A DNA stretch of 64,000 nucleotides from Piper betle (Eukaryota > Streptophyta > Magnoliopsida > Piperales > Piperaceae), in NCBI GenBank assembly GCA_033002965.1, contig JAURVB010013846.1, positions 102,322 through 166,321 of the forward strand. Reading direction: 5' to 3'. Below, in pieces: positions 12,741 to 25,200 of the stretch. Below the pieces are notes generated by a model. That model ran no database searches and had not been told where the DNA came from. It worked only from the letters and a program-made list of their open reading frames with translations. The stretch's first letter is position 1. Each line of letters begins with the position of its first letter. The translations under genes were made by a program, and so were the position numbers.

Positions 12741-15545
12741 CTAGCTACCGGCAGCAGCTGGGATAGGTGCTGGTTTTGCATCTTCGGCCTTCTCGTGTTC
12801 TTTGTTGAGCATCTGAAAGAAAAGCTAACAAAATTATAATCTGGCCTCGACATAACAGATAATGCACATCAATCCTTCCGAAACAAAAGAAAACAAAAAC
12901 AAAAACAAAAAATGAGCTCGAGACACCTTATTGTTGATGAGATTGTGGAGTGCTATGACACTTCGAATGATTGATGAAAGGTATATAACTAGCATCATAT
13001 CATTTGTTTTAACTGTCATTCAAATAAAAGGTCAGATTATGGTAATAATTTCATTAAAAAAAATTTCTTTTGAAGTGCTGATGCTAACAAAAACAGATAA
13101 CATTACCAGCAAATGACTTGATCAATTCATTGACATTGAGATTTGGAAGTAGATTAAAGACGTCCTGCAAATAATGATACCATAAGATTCCAAAAGCAAC
13201 AAAGACTTTGAAGTATATATATTGGCAAAGGCATAAGTTATCCAGCACAGTTTTGAATCCAAATAGAAAAGTGAAGTCTTGGACCAATTAGTTAAATGAA
13301 ATGCACAGTGATTTTTTAGGAGGTATTCAGGTATTAGTTAATTAGTGTCTTACAATTGTACTTGGTGAATAACATGACAATTATGACAAGACACATATCT
13401 CACCCAAAACCATATAAATAGAAAAAACAAACAAACACATACTTGATGCTGACATTTATATCTAGTTCACACCTGTAAATGATATAAAATCTCATTATTC
13501 AGGGGAAGCTTTCCTTCCACCACTAAATCTAAATAACCACGTATTTCCTGGAGCCGAGCATCGAGGCCTTTCAATGCAACAAGTTTTCCAGTAACCTGAT
13601 TAAGATAATACTCATTAGCATTCTGTTTTGTTTTCTCAAATAAGAAGATAGTCAACTGACAAGCATTTTTGTACCTCTGTTGCAAGAGTGCTGACAGTAG
13701 TATCTTTTACATCTCTAAGCAAGTGCTCAACTCCTGAAAGCAGAAGAAATATCCCATGTGACAACGAAGCAAAAATGAAATCAACAACCCAGTTTAAACA
13801 ATAACAAGATTTTTTAAAGCAGATAAAAAGAGAATTCCTTGTAAAGGAGTGGGAAAAAGAGAATAGGCGTACCGATCTCTTCTACTTCATGAGCAGCAAT
13901 TTCGGAAGGCACGTGCACAAACACTTTCTGACTTTTCTGAGTCGCATTCTGTTAAATTAAACATAAAATTACACAGAATTCACCTTCTGAATTCAGACAG
14001 ACAAAAACAACGAGAAGGTTTTATTCATAGATGGCATTATATTACAGATATTAGCATGGCCATGACTTGTGATCATAGCCATGAGTGACTTGACCAACAG
14101 ATACAACCAACTTGGCCAACCATTAAGGATTTGTTCCGAGGTGAAAAATTGGAAATCCTTTTACCTCTTTCACTTCTTCAACAGCACAATAAGCTTTTGT
14201 TGGAATTCCCAGCTCTTTAGGTTGTACATCAATGATCACCAAAACTGGATTTGGTACATAACTGCCGAAGGAAAAAAAGCTCGCTTGTTAGGTTCACCAC
14301 TAGAAGCTTATACACGTGTTAATTGCCAAGTCGAGATAGATCATTTGAAAAAGAAACATAATGCTACAGGTTAAACTAGCCTTACTCATGGAATAATTGG
14401 TGAACATTCATATCATTTTCCCGTAGCTTGGGGCCAGTACTGTACCAGCCAACCACATGTTCCTTTGCTGAATGAGGGGGAGTTAAAAAAAAAACATCAG
14501 AGAGAAAAAAAATTCAAACATACGAAAAAAAGCCAATAAAATTACCATTAATTCTCTTGAACATGGAAAACATGGCTTCGTGGTAGTTGTGATCCAGAAA
14601 CCATATGCTAGGATCCTTATCATCTTCCTCAAAAGGAACTGCAAAATGACAATTACACAGTTAAAACTAACATCGATATCCATCTGCATCAATGGCTAAC
14701 TTGGTAATTCAAACTACATCAACAAACACGAGCAACACACACTAACACACGAGCACACACACACAAACAATGAAGAACAAACACATGTCTAATAACTCTA
14801 GTCCAATATAACATGTCAATTTTTTAGTTGTTATCACACTAATACCAGCAAATACGTAATTTCAACTTTTTTTAAAAAAAGTCAATGTGCCTCATCTCTA
14901 GCAACAAGATAGAATGAAATAACGTAAAACAACAAAAATACTACTAATCCCATACAAAATGTAAACTTTCAATTTGTAACAACACTGCAACCAGTAATAA
15001 ACATATGATTTCAAACTCTACCATAAATCTAAAGCAAAAAAAAACTAAAAACAATCACATCAAATTACCGTCATAGCAGTTGGTAAATATCAACTAGCCA
15101 ATCGAAACAAACACGAGCAATCTACAAATTTACACCAAAGCACATACGTCCATATAATATAATGAAACACAAATCCCCGTCTAATGACTAATTCATGCTT
15201 AACGACTCGAATCCAATAAAATATGTAAACTTTTTTAGTTGTCACAGCAAATCTACAAGCAGATACACAATTTCAACGCTACAAAAAAAGCATGTAATAT
15301 CAAAAGCTCTAATAGCAATCTAAGACACAAAGAACTCAAAACAAACATATCAAGTTACCGGCGTAGCTGTTGGTGACATCAACGGTGCCCTTGAAGGAGC
15401 TGCCGAGGAGCACCCCAATGACGCGCTTCCTGGTATCCTTCGCAACTCGATTGTAGTTATCGACGATGCTGAGCAGAACGAGCGGGTGGACGATCACCTT
15501 CTCCACCGGCGTCGACGAGATCTGCTGCGACTTGATCACGTCCAT
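12741..15545 (-). CDS. RPN8: 26S proteasome regulatory subunit RPN8 (non-ATPase subunit 7), complete
   Basis: A lid subunit of the 26S proteasome that pairs with the deubiquitinase RPN11. Ten exons on the minus strand: 15545-15359, 14638-14546, 14467-14386, 14261-14165, 13948-13873, 13733-13675, 13595-13473, 13164-13107, 13012-12927 and 12812-12741. All introns are GT-AG and phases agree, giving 310 residues, close to the roughly 308 of plant RPN8. The N-terminal MPN domain includes [37 protein letters not shown] and [19 protein letters not shown]. It lacks the His-x-His zinc-binding JAMM signature, as expected for the inactive partner. The C-terminal part has [33 protein letters not shown] and [19 protein letters not shown]. 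The tail is Lys/Glu/Ala rich. No frame damage; looks functional. Confidence 0.96.
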
Positions 15546-15735
15546 CCCGCCAGCCGATTCGAAGCGTCGGGGCGAAAACTCGGAGGCTTTGCAGTGGGCA
15601 GTGGCACCGCCGTCGTTGCCGGAGTCCGGCGAGGGGCGCGGTGGCCGAAATTGGACGCTGAAACCCTAGAATTTGGGGTATGGCGGACGGGGCGGCGGAG
15701 GTAAACTCGGCGTATGAGTTGGTTGGGAGTGACAT
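15546..15735 (-). promoter_or_regulatory. GC-rich 5' UTR/promoter of RPN8
   Basis: A GC-rich block directly upstream of the RPN8 ATG falls away sharply to AT-rich DNA at about 15735. No TATA box was recognised, which is common for proteasome genes. Open frames in it on both strands are short and lack family patterns. Confidence 0.45.
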
Positions 15736-15744
15736 TTCTAATCT

Positions 15745-16640
15745 ACTTTAGCACAACGTTTATAATCGAATAAAAATAAATAAAATATAAATATTTTTTT
15801 GTTTAACCAGGTAATTAAATTAATGATATTAATAATATTTTTAAAATTAATTATTAAATTATCATTAAAAGTTATCAAAATGTAAGTATATCGACATTAA
15901 TTTTTGAACTTTTTCATGACAATATAACATTTGCTTATTCAAATACTTTTTTAAAAAAATGATCTTAATTTTTATGTTAATGGACATAAGAAAATAAAAA
16001 AATAAAAGACATAATAATTTTATAAATGAAATATTAGTGGATGGGCATAGACAATGCCTTCTCTGATGTCCGATTGACTAGCGCCCACCCCTAGACACGG
16101 GTAAAGATAAGAACGTTAAATTAAACATTGCTTTTGTCCATCTAATAAATTATGGATAAAAATTTAATTATTTATGGTTGAAATTATTTACTCAAGTCAG
16201 CCATAGTTGTAGTGTGTAGTGGGACATAATTCGGTAAACATAAGAATTTATTTTCATCCCTTATTTATTGTATTATCTAATCGTTTTTTTCATCATACTA
16301 ATTTTTCTCACAATAGACTAATACAAAATCATCATCTCCTTGATTTTTATCGGTTTTTTCGTAACAATTAGCATAAAAATTAAAATTACTTTTTAAAAAA
16401 GTAAATTTGAATAAATAAATATTATATTACTGTAAAAAGTTCAAAAGCTAAGATTAATGTGCTTTAGGTTTAATAATTTGCAATAATAATTAGGTAATAA
16501 GCTTTTAAAACATCATCAATATCATTAATTTATTATTTTGATGGTCGCTATGTCAATAGTAGACAAAGAAATATTCATGTTTAATTTATTTTATTTGGTC
16601 ATAATCAATAAGCTTTGGACGTTATTCGAGCATAATCATT
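15745..16640. repeat. AT-rich inverted repeat pair (foldback-like)
   Basis: The segment 15745-16030 reads as an approximate reverse complement of 16239-16640. For example, TTATAATCGAATAAAAATAA near 15762 corresponds to the complement of the ATTCGAGCATAATCATTCGA region near 16625, and the GCATAAAAATTAAAATTAC block at about 16370 has its inverted partner near 15970. About 200 bases separate the arms. It could be a foldback/MITE-type element or two separate insertions of the dispersed repeat also seen at 11640. Confidence 0.45.
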
Positions 16641-19030
16641 CGATCATCCACGCCCAGTTTTAGATGGGGGCTGGGGGAAGGAACGCGTGTATCAGGTTTA
16701 TGTTGGGTATTGTTTGATAAAAGTCTTTTGGGTATTGTTTAATAAAAGTCTTTTTAAAATTTAACCGAATCTTTTAATGTCGGGTCTTTTACTCTTTTTT
16801 AATCCATTACATTAAAAGCCGGAGTTTTTTGACATCGTTGCATTTTAAGATTTTTTGTGTTGTAGTTAATTCTAGCCCTATAATAAATTTATGGGCCCAT
16901 TAATACTTACCCAATTAGATATTATTATTATTATTTAATTAAGAGTATAATTCTACCTAAATTAGAAATCTCAAAAATACTATCCCTTCAACAATTTGAT
17001 GAGTCCATTAATACTTACCTAATTTAAAATTATTACGATTATTATTTAATCAAGAAAACATTGGAGTATAGTTCTACCCAAATTATAAATCATAAAAACA
17101 TTGATAATATTTCATATATTTATAAGTATACAACTCAAAATAAATTTGATATTTAATATACATATTATTATCATGTTTATTAAAAAATTTGAAGTATAAA
17201 TCTAACTAAATTAGGAATTTTAAAATATTATTAATTTAATAATTATGCTATTCGAATTAAATTTATTATTTAATATGCATTCTTAATTTAGAGTTTTACA
17301 CAAATTAATTAATTAATTAATTAATTATTCATATATTGTTATTTATTTTAAATAAAAAACTTAAAATATAATTCTATACGATTTAAAACTAAAATTACTT
17401 TTAATATTTATATATAGCTACATTTTTGTTAAATTAAATAAATATTCATTACTATTAATTTAAATAATGTAATAATATTTTTTGAAATTAATTTTGTATA
17501 TTTTTAATCTATGTTGTGTTAATAAATTTTTAATATACCCGGCACATCACATGGGTTCATGGCTAATTATAGTTTAAAAATATATCTATTATTTTTATTA
17601 ATTAATTAATTAATTAATTAATATATGAGAGCGGCAGTTGTTTCTCGGTTGACCCTCCACAATGCTTCTCACCACGAGATCCACATGTTATAAATTTGTC
17701 AGAAAAGTACGAGTTAAATATTTATTTTAAATTTTATACTTTTTTTTATAGAAAACTCAAATATTTTACGATTTTATCCTTTTTATTCAAAACGTATTCA
17801 TGAAAATATTTTACACGTTTTAACCATTCCTATTAGGAATATATTGATTAGTGGTAGTGCATATTAAAAAATCTAATTATTAAACCATATATATTATTTA
17901 TTCTAAATTATAATAATAACAAGAATAGTAATATTATTTGAATAATATTACTCATTGTGGTGTATAATATTTATCTAGATTTGGTAAATTTTATTTTTAT
18001 TATGGAGATGTACAAAATAATAAAAATTCTAATTTATTTATCATGTATTTATAAATAATTATTAAAAATAAGTAAGAATTTTAAACTAAGTTAATTTACC
18101 TTGTGTTTAATGAATTTAATTATTATCAATTAATAATTATAGTTTAAAAACTTGAAACTTGGATTCGACTAAGCTATAGAGTTGACTCAATTTGGCTATT
18201 ATCATGATCATTTTGACAGAGCTAGGCCATGTAATCAACAAATAAAATATTTTTTAAAATGGAAGGTTTTACTTGAAGGCTAATCATGGTCATGTCCATA
18301 GACAGGGTTTGATCAGTATTGCGAGGAATCGATATACTTGAGATCAACGAATAAAACATATTAAATTTTTTTAAGAATACTTTATTTACTAGTCAAAATG
18401 CCCACACAACTCATGAAACAGAATAATCAACATATAAATATCAAATATGTATATAGAAATAACAACTTGATATTAATCTTTGAAGAGTAACAACCTACAA
18501 GAGTATATCTTTTTATTAATAAAGACTATGCATGTTCGGGCACACGATTTATTAGTCTTCACTTCGAATTAGATGGGTTTGGTGGGTCCGAAGGTGCCCT
18601 TGCCACACAAAAAAATTGTACGAACTAAATAAATAATAAAAATGCCGAGTGTGAGGAATAAATATCTAAGATTTTTTACGCGAATCCTTAGGGTTCAACT
18701 CAAATCCCTAAGTTGGTCCATTGTAGTTTGATAACCACAAATTCACTATTTCTTCTTTAATTTTACACTTTATACAAAATAGTGAATTTTGACGATTTTT
18801 GAATTAATCTACCTTTGATAACTTCAATTCCAATGCCATGGTTTGTCCCTTCCTTATCTTCAAATCTTCAAAATAACTCCACCACTATCTCTGAAGTGTC
18901 CAAAAATGATGGGGTAGGAAGTTCTATCTCAATCCGAAGTCAGGAAGGTTTTCAAATTATTTTGTGGAGTGATAATTGACTAAATCGGACCGCTTTGGGT
19001 TAGTTCAGGGCAAGTAAATACTAGACCAGA
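16641..19030. other. AT-rich intergenic DNA with simple repeats
   Basis: No exons were seen. It contains a 25-bp direct tandem duplication (16705-16729 and 16730-16754, one base different) and TTAA microsatellites at about 17304-17326 and 17597-17621. The remainder is low-complexity AT sequence. Confidence 0.6.
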
Positions 19031-19035
19031 TAAGG

Positions 19036-20850
19036 TGTAAAACCTACGATTCGAGTCAGGGTTTTATATTCAGAACCGGTCGGTTCGACCGTTATTTTCG
19101 AGTCGAGTCAGTTTCAGAACACGTGTACTGAGCCGATGCCGGTCTCGTGTATGAGCCATGAGGGTCATGTGTACCCAAGTATATGATGATAACGTCATGA
19201 ACACAACAGAAAAGAATGAGTTATCAGAATATATGAGAGTATGCAGTTCATTTTTTTTATTATGATATATAATGGATCGTAGAATTAGTTTTAGGCTGTT
19301 TACCGCATTAGGACGCGTTACGGGCATTTTGGGTGGGTTGATAGTTCTAGAGCATATCATTATGATTTTTTTTGTGTTGTTTGATTTTACAGGATTTTTC
19401 CGATTTTTATGAATTTTTTTAGGATTTAATACGACTTAGTTATTATACTTGACTCGAGCCGGAGACGAGTCAAGTCTTAATTACAAGTTTGCCACCCAAC
19501 CAATTCTTCTCCACCCCCGACCTTTTCTCCCCCACGCCCAAACCCTAACCGCTGCGCCGCCGCTGTTCGCACGCCACCGCCGCCACGGCCGACGCCGCCT
19601 GGCCACCGATCGACGCCGCCTAGCCCGGCCACGGCGTCGCCCTGCCGCCCCGACCAGGTCCGACCCCCATCGGACCGCCGCGACGCGAGGAAGCCACGCC
19701 GCGACGCCGTGCCCGCGTTGTGCTTCCGTCACCAATTCCGCCGCCGGCGACCAGCGCCGCCGCGATCGGTCGGTCGCCTCAGCACCCTCAGCCTTCCAGC
19801 GACCTTCCCCGACTGGAACGGAGGCCATCGCTGCAGTGGCCGGCCAGATCTAGCGACCCATCGCCGCCGGCTCTGTTTTACCATTTTCGGGCGAGCCGCC
19901 ACCTCCATTGGCCGCGCTGATGTCATAGATGAGTCGGGCTCGCCGAGCCGGTTCCGAGGGTACCCAACACGACCACTTTCCGGCTAATAAACGCCGCCGG
20001 CGATTGTCGCTGGAAAACCACCGGAAAGCCGCCAGTAGCTGCCGGAAAACCGGAATTTATGGAATTCACTGGAATTCACCGGATCTTCCGCGGGGCTCAC
20101 CCAGTCGAGCTTGATCGAGCTTCGGACGCCGATGAGCGCCGAATTTGAGTTCCGAGACACGCGACGGAACCCTAACCGTCGCCGATTGTCGACAACGTGA
20201 GGTATAATTACCTCCGATTGATTTATTTAAAATTGATGATAATTATTAGCATAGCATGCTAGGGTTGATTAATTATTATGATGAATGTTAAGATTATGAA
20301 TGAAGTAAACATGTGCATGATGTGATTAACAGGGAATAAAGGTTAAATGAGCTAATGAAGTAAAGTAAATTTGAGTATGATAATCGAGTACAATGTAACG
20401 GAGGAAATATAATGAAATAGGTGTTAATAGGATAAGTTGGAATTATTTTTACATTTATAATTGTTGATTGTTATGGTTGATGTTTGTATTGTGGTGTGAT
20501 GGTCATGTCGGATTTGATGCATCATTTAGTTAGCGAGCGTTAGTATTTAGTTTTGATGTGTAGGTACGGAGTAGGAGCTCGCCGCCTAGGCGCGATGACA
20601 CGCTTGGAGCTTCTACCAGGTCCGTTAGGACTTCTCTCTGATTTTATGATCTTTTCTATTGTATGTTTGATTTATTGTCTGCAGGACGGGTTAAGTGGCG
20701 TTTTATCGGATCCCACTTAACTCGGGCCATTTAACCGAACATTTTTCGGATTAATAACCCCTCGAGGATGAGATCCCTCGAGGTTGATTTCAAAAACAAG
20801 ATCCACCAAAAGTTGCCTTCGGGCCTATTATATAACTCCCTACCCAAGCC

Positions 20851-20884
<34 letters not shown>

Positions 20885-21999
20885 GTTCGCGTTTCTGTGA
20901 GACGAGAGATGGAGAAATCGACTGCACGTACCATGCAGAGGATGCCGTGACAGTCAAAGCGGGCTCTGGATTAGTGCCAGCGGACTGTTCCATTCCCGAG
21001 GGATCCTGACAACTCCGCGTTTGAGTTCCTCACACCCGGAGAACGTGGAGGTTTACGGGTACTGTTTAGTACAGCGCATGTCCGGACTTGTGGTTCAAAG
21101 GGTACTAAAGGCGACTGCCTGAGAGTACTCGGCCTTCGTGCTCAAGGCCAGGAGAAATATGGAGGTAAGGAGAGGGCTTAGGATAAAGTTTCACGAGAAG
21201 TACTGAAAAAGAAGTGCCGAGAGCGGCACAGTACCAGCAGCAGATCAGTAAGTTCGGGATGCTACCGGGTCTGCAGCCCAGTGGCTCCTCAGTAGTGCCC
21301 TTCAGAGTGTTCACGTGGAGTATATGTTGTTTTCTTTCATATGAGAGTTTGCTCTCATAGCCAGTTTGTTATAGTTATTTTCTTTTCGGACTAGTAACGC
21401 TTGTTATTGACGTTTTTCATATATATACGTAGGTGATAAGCACGAGATGGATGTGCCGGCCAGGACGGAGGAGCAATAAGGTCTTCTGCACACACACATT
21501 GGGTGATTGAATGTTTAATGTTTTGTTTATGATGTTATTTTATAAACATGCTATGATTAAATGTTTGAGGCATGACAATGACATGAAATGAAATGATCAG
21601 AGTAGCGCAGCAAAAGTGAGATGGGTTAGGACCCAAAGTTCAGAGAATGATGAATATAGTAGATTAGAAGTCTGTGTGAATGCTATTGTTGCTATGCGTA
21701 TATATGTTTGAATATATGATTTTGACAGGGTGGCCCCTAATTACATTTTTAGGGGAAATTCTGTCCCTTTCGTTTTAGAATTTTTACTAATTTTGATTGT
21801 AATTGTATTGGTGTGAAAATTGGTTGCATGTCATTCATGTAGTATCATGTTAGGGTTTTATGCATTTATCCATGCATGAGCAAGTCGTATCTACATCTTA
21901 AGACATCGAGATTAGATCCACACGAGTTAGGTTCGAGTTAGCCGACCTAACCGGGGCCTGTAACATGCCGGCTCGGTGAACCGGATTTGGGGTGTTACA
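19036..21999 (+). mobile_element. Solo LTR, copy B of the main LTR family (2,964 bp)
   Basis: It begins TGTAAAACC and ends GGTGTTACA, the TG...CA ends of an LTR. It is flanked by TAAGG (19031-19035) and CAAGG (22000-22004), a plausible 5-bp target duplication with one change. No primer binding site follows the right end, so it is a solo LTR. Internal landmarks shared with copy D: a stem CTTGACTCG...CGAGTCAAG near 19448, a very GC-rich block at 19500-20200, a TA tract at 20851-20878, and a conserved GGGTGGCCCCTAATT...AGGGGAAATTCTGTCC segment near the 3' end. No gag/pol coding. Host superfamily is probably gypsy, judged from the polypurine context of copy C. Confidence 0.85.
20851..20878. repeat. 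(TA)n tract inside LTR copy B
   Basis: Alternating TA run in the conserved part of the LTR. Copy D has only a short version at the same place, so the tract expanded in copy B. Confidence 0.85.
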
Positions 22000-22223
22000 C
22001 AAGGTGGCGTGCGCAAGCTTCAAAAAATTCTGGGTGTGCCTTGCTGTAAGTGGCGTGTGGTGTGCCAACTCGAATATGGGTCGAGCAGGTTGCAGACGCG
22101 GCCTGGCTTCGCGGTCAATTTGTGGGACAATTTTTCAAAGTTGCGGACAAACACGAATAAGCATAAATGGGCCCGACAGATCCAGCTTCGCGGGTGGTGC
22201 ACTGCTAACTTAAGGGCTTCGGT
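22000..22223. other. Spacer between LTR copies B and C
   Basis: About 220 bases of moderately GC-rich sequence that matches neither LTR. Because B and C point toward each other, it forms the loop between two inverted LTRs. Origin unknown. Confidence 0.5.
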
Positions 22224-25200
22224 TGTGACACCTCGAATCTGGCTCGTTCGGGAATCGAACCGGACTATCACAGGTCTCGAGTAGATCTACTCTCGGTGTT
22301 TCAAGATGAAAGATACCGATCTCTATGCATGGATCAATGCATGGAATCCTATCATGCTGCTACGTGGATGATAAGATAACTAGTTTATAAAATAAAATAA
22401 TTATGATAAAATCGATAATACTTTCGAAAATAAAATGGGCAGAATCTTTCCTAAAAGTGCAATTAGGGGCCACCCTCTCAAATGATTATGTATAAATATT
22501 CTAAACCATTAACATCCACTACAAAATATTTTTCACGTAAACATTTAATTTGGCCACATCAAAATATCCTACGTTTTTTGGTACAAAAATGAGAGTTCTC
22601 ATTTTGATGAAAAATTTTATATACTTCTCGTGAACACTTATAAGGGCATCTATTGAGGAGCCGCCAGGCTGTAGAACTGGTAGCATCCCGGACAGTCTGG
22701 TCTACTGATGCTTCTTTCGACATTTTCTCATTTCATTTTTCTGGTCCCTTAGGACTACCAATATATCCTAAGCCCTCTCCTTTCATCCATAATTCTCCTA
22801 GTCTTCTTGAGCATGAAAGCTGAGTACTCTTAGGCGACTACCCTTTAAACCACAAGTCCGGACATACGCTGTACTAAATAGTACTCGTAATCCTTAGCGT
22901 TTCTCTGGGTGTGAGGAACTCAAACCAGGTGTTGTCAAGATCCCTCAGGATTGGAATAGCCCGCTCACTAATCCAGAGCTCGTTTTGACTAGCGCATACA
23001 CCCGCTCATGGTACGTGCGAGTCAGTTTTCCCTTCTCTTGTCTCACAGAAAACTTAAGAAAATTATAGATAGGTTTGGGAAAGGATTTATATAATATGCC
23101 CGAAGGTGAATGCAGTGGATCTTATTTTCGAAATCAAACTCGAGGGATCTTATCCTCAATGGTTATTAATCTAGAAAATCAATCAATTAGATGACCTAGA
23201 TTAAGTGGGATCCGATAAAATGCCACTTAGCCCGTCCTGCAAATATTAAAATAAACATTCAATAAAATAAAGCGTAAAACAGGGACGAGTCCTAAACGGA
23301 CCTGGTAAAAGCTCCAATTGTATCCATGCCCCTAGGTGGCAAGCTCCTATTTCGTACCTACACATCAAATTTAGAGCTAATGCCTGCTAATTGAATGATG
23401 CATCAAACTCATATGAACATCACATACACAACACAATCATCATCCATCACCAATTAACAATCATCAGTGTAAAAATAATTCTAACCCATCCTATTCATAC
23501 CAATTTTATTATGTTTTTCTAAGTTACATTGCAGTCAATTAGCATGCTCAGATTTAATTTACCTAATTAGATCACTAGTATTCATTCACTCTCAATCAAA
23601 CCATGCAAATCATCACTTCTTTCACAATCAGACATTTATCACTACAATTAATCAATTCGAGAATGTTGATAATTATCAATTTTAAATAATTAAATAGGAG
23701 GTAATTATACCTCTCGTCGTCGGCAGTTGGCGACAACTAAGGTTTCTCCGGACATCTCGGAGATCGAATTGGCGCTCGGCGGCACCCAAAGTTCAATTGG
23801 GTTTGATTAGATGAAGTTTGGCGGAAGATTCGATGAATTCTAGTGAATCTGGTTTTCTGGTAGGGGTCCGGTGGTTTTTTGGCTGGTTTTAGTGGTTTTT
23901 CAATAGCTTTTTGGCTATTTTTCAGCGGTAGTCGCCAGCAGCGTCTACTGGCAAGATAGCGGTGGTATGGGGTACCGTTGGCACCAGCTCGGCAAGCCCA
24001 ACATGTCTACAAGATTGGTACGATCGGCGGTGGTGGCGACTAGCAGAAAAAGGGCCAAACAAGGGCTGTCAGTGGGGGGTGACGAGATCTGGCTGGGATG
24101 AGTGGCGATGGGCTCCACTCTAATTGGGAAAGGTCTTGGGAGGGTCGATGACATCGAGCCGGCAACTGGATGGCGATGATGACAGTCGCTAGTGGTGGAA
24201 TCGGTGACAGGAGCTTGGCACTAGGACTCGACTCCCTCGTGTCGTGGAGGCCGGGCAATGGCCAAGGGTGCTCGGGGCTGCACGACGATGACACGGTGGG
24301 GCTTGGCAGTAGTGTTGATTAGCAGCGATGGCGACAAGCAGAGGAGGTGGTGCGGTGACAATCAGGTTGGTGGAGAAGAAAAAGGTCGGGGTAATGGTGG
24401 GTGGTAATATCATAAATAAAACTTGACTCAAGTCAAAATAATAACTAACTCGTAATAAATCCTTTAAAAAATCCAAAAAATAGGAGAAAATCTCATAAAA
24501 TATAATACACGCCACAACATCACAATGACATGCTTTATAACTATTGACCCACCTAAACTGCCCTATAATGCATCCTAATGCGTTATTTGGCCTAAAACTA
24601 ATTTTATGGTTTAATACTAAAATAATAAAAATTTGGGCGTACTCTCAGATATTCTAATAACTCATTCTACTACTGTTTTACTGACGTTATCATCGTATAC
24701 TTGAGTACACATGACCTTCATGGTTCATAACACACGACCAACCTCAGTTCAGTATGTGTGTTCTAAAATTGACTCGACTAAGAATAACAATCTAATCAAC
24801 CAGTTTTGAATATAAAACCCTAGCTTGGGTCATGGGTTTTATAACCTTCCCTCATAAAAATTTTGTCCACAAAATTTTAACTCAAGGAGGTTCTGTTGAA
24901 ACTAGAACCTGGATGCAAGATACACATAAGTTGTATCCTCTACCGCATCAGCAATGATGTACATCCTTACTAACTATAGTTGTGCTGACATGGCGAGTTC
25001 TGCTAGTGATGTTGTCAATATCAAACTTTCCCGATTCTAAACTGTTTGTGCCTATTTTGACATTACCATCGTCATTCTCCTTAGTTCTCTGACCCCTAAT
25101 GCTAACTCGGCGAAAAATCTGGGTCGCCTCTAAGGGCTTACTGGGTTCGTCAAGCAGATACTCTAGAGTATTGGAAGGTGTTAATTTGAGCTATATCTAG

